The notes beneath the pieces are model-generated. The model ran no database searches. It had not been told where the DNA came from and worked only from the letters and a program-made list of their open reading frames with translations. A program made the translations under genes and the position numbers. DNA of 5,681 nt from Candidatus Auribacterota bacterium (lineage in GTDB: Bacteria; Auribacterota; Tritonobacteria; UBA1439), in assembly GCA_026391995.1 (NCBI GenBank), contig JAPLCY010000178.1, positions 1 through 5,681 on the forward strand. Reading direction: 5' to 3'. How positions within the stretch are numbered: position 1 is the stretch's first letter; the number at the start of each line of letters is the position of its first letter. This document shows, one piece after another, positions 1 through 5,681 of the stretch.

Positions 1-827
1 CCGACAGGGTGTTTGTCATCCAATCCGACGCGCTTGAGGAGTTCAATGACGAATCATATGCGCGCCTCCTCACGAAGCTGATCCGGGAACAGAGACCGGA
101 GATCGTTCTCGCGGGAGCGACCTGCATCGGGCGGGCGCTTATCCCGAGGGTGGCCGTGGAGCTTCGGACAGGCCTCACCGCGGACTGCACGGGGCTGGAT
201 ATCCAGGAAGGGACAGGGCATCTTCTTCAGACGCGTCCCGCCTTCGGCGGCAATATCATGGCTACCATTCTTTGCAATCGTCACCGGCCGCAGATGGCGA
301 CGGTCCGGCACAAGGTGATGAAAGCCCTTCCGGCGGACGAGGCGCGGGCGGGCGAGGTGGTGCGGGTGCCCGTGGCCGGCGAAGAATGCGAGTCGCGCCT
401 CGCGGTGCTCAAGAGCGTGGAGGAAGTTGCCGAGACAATCAACATTACCGAGGCCGACATTATTGTGTCGGGCGGCCGCGGGGTGGGGGGAAAGGAAAAG
501 TTCTCTGTCGTGTGCGACCTCGCCCGCGCGCTCGGCGCAGCGGTGGGGGCGTCGCGCTCCGCGGTCGACGCCGGCTGGGTCCCCTATTCCTACCAGGTGG
601 GGCAGACCGGGAAGACCGTGCAGCCCAAGCTCTACGTTGCGTGCGGTATTTCGGGGGCGATACAGCACCTGGTGGGCATGCAATCATCGGACATCATTAT
701 CGCCGTCAACAAGGATCCCGATGCCCCCATCTTCAAGGTTGCCACCTATGGCCTGGTGGGCGACCTGTTTGAAATCATTCCGCGGCTGATCAGGGAGATC
801 CAGCGGCGCAGGGGTGGCGTGGCGTGA
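1..827 (+). CDS. etfA: Electron transfer flavoprotein alpha subunit, 5'-truncated by window edge
   Basis: EtfA pairs with EtfB to form a soluble FAD-containing heterodimer that passes electrons between acyl-CoA dehydrogenases or other flavoenzymes and a membrane or ferredoxin acceptor. The reading frame is open from base 3 (Asp-Arg-Val) to TGA at 825-827, about 274 codons against the family's usual 320-340 or more, so the N-terminus lies outside the window. The GTG at 9 is in frame but is unlikely to be the true start, because homology seems to run through it. Counting that GTG as residue 1, the N-terminal domain contains GLTADCTGLDI and TRPAFGGNIMATI. The C-terminal FAD domain has SGGRGVGGKEKF (about 154-165), VGASRSAVDAGW, QVGQTGK (about 196-202), the family signature LYVACGISGAIQH (208-220), and AVNKDPDAPIF. 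These FAD-contact motifs look intact. The TRPAFGGNIMATI and RPQMATVR motifs recall ETFs of anaerobes, including bifurcating ones, but do not prove bifurcation. No EtfB is visible; it would be expected to the left. Confidence 0.95.
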   Translation, partial: DRVFVIQSDALEEFNDESYARLLTKLIREQRPEIVLAGATCIGRALIPRVAVELRTGLTADCTGLDIQEGTGHLLQTRPAFGGNIMATILCNRHRPQMATVRHKVMKALPADEARAGEVVRVPVAGEECESRLAVLKSVEEVAETINITEADIIVSGGRGVGGKEKFSVVCDLARALGAAVGASRSAVDAGWVPYSYQVGQTGKTVQPKLYVACGISGAIQHLVGMQSSDIIIAVNKDPDAPIFKVATYGLVGDLFEIIPRLIREIQRRRGGVA

Positions 828-881
828 GCTCCGGACACCGCGCGCCAAACCGCCAGACGCTGCCGCAGCAAAGTAACCGTC

Positions 882-3800
882 ATGCACTTTAAATCCCTCG
901 AACTGATGGGCTTCAAGTCGTTTGCCGACAAGACCAGGATCGATTTCGAGCCGGGCGTGACGGCGATTGTCGGCCCCAACGGATGCGGCAAGAGCAACGT
1001 CGCCGACGCCATCCGATGGGTCATGGGCGAGCAGAATGCCCGCCTCCTCCGCGGCCTGAAGATGGAAGACATCATCTTCAACGGGACCGATGAACGCAAG
1101 CCCCTCGGGTTCGCCGAGGTTTCTCTCACGCTCACCAATGAGGAAGGCACAATCCCGCTCGACTGCAGCGAAGTGACCGTCAGCCGTCGCGTCTTCAGAT
1201 CGGGCGAGGGCCAGTACCTCATCAATCGCACCCCCTGCCGGCTTAAGGACATTGACGACCTATTCGCCGGCACCGGCATCGGCATCAGTGCCTATTCGAT
1301 CATCGAGCAGGGCAAGATCGATATGATTCTCAGCTCGAAACCCGAGGACAGGCGCTTTATCTTCGAAGAGGCAGCGGGCATTACCCGCTACAAGGAGCGC
1401 AAGCGCGAGGCGATGCGCAAACTGGAGTCGACCGAGGAGAATTTACTCCGCCTGAGCGATATCATCAAAGAGGTGAAGCGCCAGCTCGGCTCTGTCGAAC
1501 GCCAGGCGGCGCGCGCGCGGCGCGCGCAAGAGGTCGCGGAGAATCTTAAAAGCCTTGAGCTGAAACACGGGGCACACCGGAGAACGGAGATCGACGGGCG
1601 GATCCGTGGCGCGGAGGAGAATCGCGACGCGATGAAGGAGCGCGAGCGTGGGATGGAATCCGATTTGCGGGTGCTCGAGGACGAACAGGAATCGCTCCGG
1701 GACGCCCTCAGGGCCCTTGACCAGGAACTAGGCACCGTCCAGGCGAGGCGCATGGGCGTGAGCGGCACCATTGAGACCCACCGGAGCAGGATTCAGGCCG
1801 ATGAGAAGCTGATCCGTGAGCTCGAAGAGAGCGAGGCGCTCTGCGCCGAGGAGATCGCACAGCTGCGTGCGTTGCTCCAGCGCGTGCAGGAGGAAGAGGC
1901 ATCGCTCATCGCCGCGGTGGAGAAGGCGGCGCGAGAGCACCTGGACGCGGTTGCCGAGCTTGCCTCCATCGAGGGCAGGCTGGAGGGGGTGCGAAGCGAA
2001 CTCCGGAGCCGCGAGGCCGAGGCGAACAGGCTCAGGACCGAGCTCATAGAACTGATCAACCGCACCTCCCAGCAGCGAAACGAGCTCGCCGGCGTGCGCC
2101 ACGGCAGCAGGACTTCTGCGCTCAGGGCGACGCGCCTTCAGGTCGAGGGGCGCGAACTCCTGGAGAAGATCGAACTGGCGCGGGGCGACACAGACTCGAG
2201 ACGGTCGAGGCGCGAGGGTTGTGACGCGCTGCGCGGCGCCGCGGCACGTGATCTGGAAAAGGCCCTGGCGGATGCGCAGTCGGCGCGCTGCGACGTCGCG
2301 GAGATCAGGGAAGAATTGCTGCGGCAGGAGAAGGCCCTCGCCCGCGCGGAGTCGAGGGTGTCGATCCTTGAGCGCTATGCGAGGACCTATGAGGGATACG
2401 CTCGCGGCGTGCAGCTGATCATGGCCGAAGTGCGGCGTGAGGATGGCGTGCTCCGCGGCGTGAACGGGATCGTCGCTGAAAAGATAATCCCGCATGAAGG
2501 ATACGAGCGCGCGGTGGAGGCGGCGCTGGGGGATGCGCTCCAGTCCGTGCTCACCGGCACACTCGATGAGGCGTGCGCGGCCGCCGCGTTCCTCTCGGGG
2601 CGCGCGGCCGGGACCTTCCTCCCGTGCGACGAGCTGGCGCCGGTTTCAGACAAGGCGTCGTCCCCTGGCCCCGGAACCGCCAGGCGGGCCCTGGAGTGTG
2701 TGCGTGTCGATCCCGCGTTCACATGCGCGGCGCACTACCTCCTCAACGCCACGCTTATCGTCGATGAGCTCACCGATGCGAGGAGGCTGATTTCGTCATG
2801 CATCCCGGGGACGAGGGTGGTCACCCGCTCCGGAGAGCTCCTCGTTGCGCGCGGCGAGCTGCGGGTCAGCCCGGGCACGACGGATCAGGCATCCCCACTC
2901 CTTTCTCGCGAACGCGAGCTGAAAGAGGCAGGTACAGAGGCGGAGCGCCTCCGCGGGGAACGGGAGGGGGTGCGGCAAAGGATGGAAGAGGGCGACGCGC
3001 GCGTGGCGCGGTGCGAGCAGCTGCTGACGGCGGCACGGGAGGCGGTCAGCAGGGCCGATATCGCCGTCGCGGAGGCCCGCACGGAGGAGGTGCGCGCGTC
3101 CGCGGTGCTCGAGGGGCTCCAGTCGGAACTGTGCGCCGCCCGCACGGAGGAGGGCGAGATAGAGACCGCCCGCCGCGAGGCGACGGCCAAAGAGGGAAGC
3201 CTCGGGTCGGCGATCACGGCCGCGGAAGAGCGGCAGCGCGAGATCGAGAAAGCCCTGGCCGGGCACCAGCATGAGCTTGCGGCCAAGACAGCCGTGAGCG
3301 AGGAGTGCCTCGCGATCGTCACCACGATCAAGGTAAAGGCCGCGGCGGCCGCGGAGAAGGAGAGCGGCATACGGACGCACCTTGAGCAAATACGGCGCCA
3401 GCGCGAGGGCTCATCGGGCACTCTCAAAAACCGTGAAGAGCAGCTCAGGAAGTCGGCGTTACGCCGCGAGGAGCTGATTGCGGAAATCTCCTCGCTCCAC
3501 GGCGAGATGGAAACCCTCATCGCCCAGCGCGAGACGAACGAGAGCGACGTGCGTCAGCGCGAGGAGAGGAAGGCGGGGATGTACGGCCGCCAGAAGGAGA
3601 TCGACGCCCTTCTCAGGGAGCGCATGGACGGTGTCGGGAAGATCAAGGATGAGCTCTCGCAGATCGAGGTGTCACTTGCCCAGCAGCGTGGGGAGCGCGG
3701 CGCGCTCATTGACCGCATCCGGGAGGCGTACGGCGAGGATATCACCCAGATGGCGGCGGATGCCTCGGTCGCCGATTGGGGGGGCGTCGCCGCGCAGATC

Positions 3801-4523
3801 CAGGAGCTCAAGGATAAGCTCGCGCGCCTCGGGCCGGTGAACATGGTCGCCCTTGAGGAACACGACGAGCTGGCCAAGCGGCTGGCGTTTCTTACGGAAC
3901 AGGAGGCGGATCTTCTCAACGCGAAGGAATCGCTGGTGAAGGCGATCAACAAGATGAACGCCGAGTCCACCAGGATGTTCGCCGAGGCGTTCGAGGCGAT
4001 CAAGGGGAACTTCAAGGAGATATTCAAGGATCTCTTCGGCGGCGGCGGCGCCGATCTCCACCTCGAGGAGGGGGCGAGCGTGCTTGACGCGGGGATCAAC
4101 ATCGTCGCCAGGACGCCCGGGAAAAAGCTGCAGAACATATCGCTCCTCTCCGGCGGGGAGAAGGCGCTCACGGCGGTTGCGCTCCTCTTCTCCATCTTCA
4201 AGGTCCGCCCGAGCCCCTTCTGCGTCCTCGACGAGATCGACGCTCCTCTGGATGAGTCGAACATCAATCGATTCCTCGCCCTGCTCGAACAATTCCTGAA
4301 GAGCTCGCAGTTCATCATCATCACCCATAACAAGCGCACAATCAGCATGGCTGACGTGATGTACGGTATCACGATGGAGGAGTCGGGGGTGTCGAAGGTG
4401 GTGTCCGTCAAGTTTGCCAAGGGACACAAGAAACACGCCACGGAGAAGCACACGGGACAGATCACGCTCGAGCGGAAGGGCGATCCCGCGCCGGAGATCC
4501 AGGCGCCGGTGGGTGAGGCCTGA
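882..4523 (+). CDS. smc: Chromosome segregation/condensation ATPase SMC
   Basis: SMC homodimers form large ATP-driven rings with the kleisin ScpA and with ScpB, and they extrude and organise chromosomal DNA. The protein is 1213 residues, slightly longer than the typical 1150-1190. The N-terminal head has GFKSFADKT (10-18), Walker A GPNGCGKSN (31-39), an Arg57 equivalent to the R-loop arginine in LLRG, and the Q-loop Gln143 in SIIEQGKID. Two long Glu/Arg/Ala-rich coiled-coil arms follow, about 170-500 and 670-1000, flanking a hinge at about 503-665 that opens with YEGYARGVQ. The C-terminal head has LGPVN (983-987), FGGGGADL (1052-1059), ABC signature LLSGGEK (1088-1094), Walker B/D-loop VLDEIDAPLDESN (Asp1117, Glu1118) and the switch His1149 in ITHNKR. 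The start gives the canonical SMC N-terminus, but no good Shine-Dalgarno precedes it. The reading frame is intact. A charged tail of about 35-40 residues follows the head. No scpA or scpB lies in the window. Confidence 0.98.
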   Translation: MHFKSLELMGFKSFADKTRIDFEPGVTAIVGPNGCGKSNVADAIRWVMGEQNARLLRGLKMEDIIFNGTDERKPLGFAEVSLTLTNEEGTIPLDCSEVTVSRRVFRSGEGQYLINRTPCRLKDIDDLFAGTGIGISAYSIIEQGKIDMILSSKPEDRRFIFEEAAGITRYKERKREAMRKLESTEENLLRLSDIIKEVKRQLGSVERQAARARRAQEVAENLKSLELKHGAHRRTEIDGRIRGAEENRDAMKERERGMESDLRVLEDEQESLRDALRALDQELGTVQARRMGVSGTIETHRSRIQADEKLIRELEESEALCAEEIAQLRALLQRVQEEEASLIAAVEKAAREHLDAVAELASIEGRLEGVRSELRSREAEANRLRTELIELINRTSQQRNELAGVRHGSRTSALRATRLQVEGRELLEKIELARGDTDSRRSRREGCDALRGAAARDLEKALADAQSARCDVAEIREELLRQEKALARAESRVSILERYARTYEGYARGVQLIMAEVRREDGVLRGVNGIVAEKIIPHEGYERAVEAALGDALQSVLTGTLDEACAAAAFLSGRAAGTFLPCDELAPVSDKASSPGPGTARRALECVRVDPAFTCAAHYLLNATLIVDELTDARRLISSCIPGTRVVTRSGELLVARGELRVSPGTTDQASPLLSRERELKEAGTEAERLRGEREGVRQRMEEGDARVARCEQLLTAAREAVSRADIAVAEARTEEVRASAVLEGLQSELCAARTEEGEIETARREATAKEGSLGSAITAAEERQREIEKALAGHQHELAAKTAVSEECLAIVTTIKVKAAAAAEKESGIRTHLEQIRRQREGSSGTLKNREEQLRKSALRREELIAEISSLHGEMETLIAQRETNESDVRQREERKAGMYGRQKEIDALLRERMDGVGKIKDELSQIEVSLAQQRGERGALIDRIREAYGEDITQMAADASVADWGGVAAQIQELKDKLARLGPVNMVALEEHDELAKRLAFLTEQEADLLNAKESLVKAINKMNAESTRMFAEAFEAIKGNFKEIFKDLFGGGGADLHLEEGASVLDAGINIVARTPGKKLQNISLLSGGEKALTAVALLFSIFKVRPSPFCVLDEIDAPLDESNINRFLALLEQFLKSSQFIIITHNKRTISMADVMYGITMEESGVSKVVSVKFAKGHKKHATEKHTGQITLERKGDPAPEIQAPVGEA
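4512..4518 (+). promoter_or_regulatory. Probable ribosome binding site of the dehydratase gene, inside the smc 3' end
   Basis: GGTGAGG lies 4 bases before the ATG at 4523 and inside the last codons of smc. The spacing is short for a Shine-Dalgarno site. Together with the TGATG stop-start overlap, it suggests that ribosomes finishing smc re-initiate on the dehydratase gene. This is inferred from position only. Confidence 0.4.
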
Positions 4524-5014
4524 TGCGATTCCGAATGATCGACCGCATAGACGGATACGAGGAGGGCAGGAGCCTCACCGCCACCAAGGTGCTTGCGCGG
4601 GGAGAGGAGTACCTCGCCGATCACTTCGCTGATTTTCCCATTATGCCGGGCGTGCTGATGCTTGAGGCCCTCGTCCAGGCGGGGGCATGGCTCATGCGAT
4701 TGAGCGACGGGTGTCGTGGATCAGTCATCCTGCTCACGGAGGTCCGGGCGGTGCGCTACGGCAACGCGGTCGAGCCCGGTGACGAGCTTGCCATTGAGGT
4801 GGAGATCAAGGAGCGCACTGGCGACACGGCGCTCTTCTGCGGCACGGGAAGGGTGGGGGAAAGAAAGGCCGTGGTCGGCCAATTTACGCTTACGCGCATC
4901 AGGCTTGAGGCCCTGGGTTCCGGGCTCGCGGGGACCGATGCCGCGATAGGCCGCTATTTTGAGGAGCAGCTCCCCGCGCTTATGGAGTGCGGGAGACGGA
5001 TAGAAAGGGCATGA
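4523..5014 (+). CDS. fabZ: FabZ/FabA-type 3-hydroxyacyl-ACP dehydratase (hotdog fold)
   Basis: This enzyme is predicted to dehydrate 3-hydroxyacyl-ACP to trans-2-enoyl-ACP in cytosolic type II fatty acid synthesis. The protein has 163 residues, near the FabZ length of about 140-160. Residues 30-52 hold the catalytic block: His34 in ADHF, then PIMPGVLMLEALVQAG with Glu48. The 14-residue His-to-Glu spacing equals that of E. coli FabZ His54/Glu68. The later VRYGNAVEPGDEL matches the FabZ strand that normally reads as an F/R-x-x-P-V-x-PGD pattern. The start ATG shares its A with the smc stop codon. The N-terminus (MIDRIDGYEEGRSLTATK) fits the FabZ first strand, so no upstream start is needed. The last 30 or so residues, after the core sheet (from about LGSGLAG), form an extra C-terminal helix-like tail. 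The protein differs from classic FabZ (DHF-A-D-F-P rather than HFPGNP), so it may be a relative acting on another hydroxyacyl thioester. The adjacent fabG supports a fatty acid role. Confidence 0.88.
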   Translation: MRFRMIDRIDGYEEGRSLTATKVLARGEEYLADHFADFPIMPGVLMLEALVQAGAWLMRLSDGCRGSVILLTEVRAVRYGNAVEPGDELAIEVEIKERTGDTALFCGTGRVGERKAVVGQFTLTRIRLEALGSGLAGTDAAIGRYFEEQLPALMECGRRIERA

Positions 5015-5681
5015 TGGCCTGGCAGCAAGAGGATTTCAGCAATGTCACTGTGCTGGTGACCGGCGGGTCGCGCGGCATTGGCCGCGCGATCGCCCTCGCC
5101 TTCGCGTCCAGAAGAGCCCGGGTCGCGATTGCATATGTGAGGGCGCACGAAGCGGCGCGGGGGGTGGTCCAGGAAATCGCCGCGCGGGGGGGGGAAGGCA
5201 TGGCCATTGCCTGCGACGCGCGCGACTGGGAAGCGGTGCGTGCGTGCGTGGAGCAGGTGACGGCGCGTTTCGGGCAGATCGACATCCTTGTCAATTGCGC
5301 CGGAATCGTGAAGGATTCTCTTCTCTCCTCCATGGACGTTGAGGATTGGCGCGCGGTCATCGACACAAATCTCACCGGCGCGTTTTATTTCATGCGCGCG
5401 GTGGCGGAGGGGATGGTGTTGCAACGCGCGGGCAGGATCATCAACATTTCATCGCTTTCCGGGACGAAGGGCGGGAAGGGTCAGGCGAACTACGCGGCGT
5501 CCAAGGCGGGGCTCAACGCCCTCACGCGGGCGGCGGCCCTCGAGCTTGCCTCGCGCGGGATCACCGTGAACGCGGTCGCCCCGGGGATAGTCAGCACCGA
5601 GATGAGCGCAACCATCCGGGGGCTTGCGGGGGACACATTGAAGAAGGCGATACCGGTGCGCAGGATCGCCATACCAGAGGA
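5014..5681 (+). CDS. fabG: 3-oxoacyl-ACP reductase, 3'-truncated by window edge
   Basis: FabG is the NADPH-dependent reductase that converts 3-ketoacyl-ACP to 3-hydroxyacyl-ACP, the step before the dehydratase encoded just upstream. The open frame runs to the right edge with no stop. It gives about 222 residues of the usual 245 or so, so roughly 25 are missing. It is a classical short-chain dehydrogenase: cofactor motif TGGSRGIG (16-23), NCAGI (94-98, where NNAGI is more usual), and a catalytic tetrad Asn119, Ser147, Tyr160 and Lys164 in NYAASKAG. PG-I-V-ST-EM follows in the substrate-loop region. Arg138 and Arg181 fall at the same distances from the catalytic residues as the E. coli FabG arginines known to contact ACP (Arg129, Arg172), which favours FabG over a generic SDR. 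Residues are numbered from the ATG at 5014, which shares its A with the upstream TGA. An adjacent in-frame ATG at 5011 would give a 4-base overlap and one extra Met. AAAGGG at 5004-5009 is better spaced for 5014. Confidence 0.93.
   Translation, partial: MAWQQEDFSNVTVLVTGGSRGIGRAIALAFASRRARVAIAYVRAHEAARGVVQEIAARGGEGMAIACDARDWEAVRACVEQVTARFGQIDILVNCAGIVKDSLLSSMDVEDWRAVIDTNLTGAFYFMRAVAEGMVLQRAGRIINISSLSGTKGGKGQANYAASKAGLNALTRAAALELASRGITVNAVAPGIVSTEMSATIRGLAGDTLKKAIPVRRIAIPE

Noticed and set aside
9..11. GTG at base 9 as the etfA start
   Set aside because: The frame stays open to the window edge, and the preceding Asp-Arg-Val fits the usual (A)DKV-x-V segment of EtfA. The product from here would also be too short for the family.
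815..872. Possible terminator hairpin after etfA (GGTG and CACC stretches)
   Set aside because: Pairing is limited to about four bases with mismatches, and no T-tract follows.
1505..1530. Run of alternating GC bases with near-palindromic look
   Set aside because: It is explained by Ala/Arg codons in the SMC coiled coil (QAARARRAQE). It is not an exact inverted repeat with a loop and not followed by a T-run.
1728..2495. Open frame of 255 codons on the minus strand opposite the SMC coiled coil
   Set aside because: The composition is typical of a GC-rich antisense frame and no motif is recognisable. The sense strand is an intact conserved protein.
3330..3360. GCGGCGGCCGCGG-like repeat in smc
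   Set aside because: It encodes an alanine run (VKAAAAAEKE) in the coiled coil. Low-complexity codon use is enough to explain it.
3554..4624. Long open frame on the minus strand (356 codons) opposite the smc 3' end
   Set aside because: It lies antisense to the conserved SMC C-terminal head. Its product is rich in Ser/Arg/Ala with no recognisable domain, as expected for the complement of a GC-rich gene.

Overview
The window is a GC-rich bacterial chromosomal segment with four genes, all on the + strand and almost without gaps. In order they are: the 3' part of an electron-transfer flavoprotein alpha subunit (etfA, cut by the left edge), a complete SMC chromosome-condensation ATPase (smc, 1213 residues), a complete small FabZ/FabA-type hotdog dehydratase (163 residues), and the 5' part of a 3-oxoacyl-ACP reductase (fabG, cut by the right edge). 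I found no tRNA, rRNA, CRISPR array, insertion sequence, prophage gene or convincing terminator. No stretch over 300 bases lacks a gene; the only gap is about 54 bp between etfA and smc.

Layout: etfA ends at 827 and smc starts at 882. smc and the dehydratase gene share one base (TGATG at 4521-4525). The dehydratase and fabG genes overlap by one or four bases, depending on which of two tandem ATGs fabG uses. The last three genes therefore look like one transcription unit with translational coupling, and etfA may be read through into it.

How the genes work together: the dehydratase and FabG perform neighbouring steps of the type II fatty acid elongation cycle, 3-ketoacyl reduction then dehydration, and probably head a longer lipid-synthesis cluster to the right. 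SMC acts in chromosome organisation and has no obvious biochemical link to either flank. EtfA belongs to flavin-based electron transfer. Its sequence resembles ETFs from anaerobes, including electron-bifurcating ones, and its EtfB partner and acyl-CoA dehydrogenase, if present nearby, would lie to the left.

Organism: high GC, an SMC close to the canonical bacterial form and a short MPGVLMLEALVQAG-type dehydratase beside smc suggest an uncultured or anaerobic bacterium, perhaps of the Planctomycetes-Verrucomicrobia-Omnitrophota side of the tree. This is an impression from remembered sequences and is weak. I did not find an undescribed system: this looks like ordinary core-genome content with a few details worth checking.
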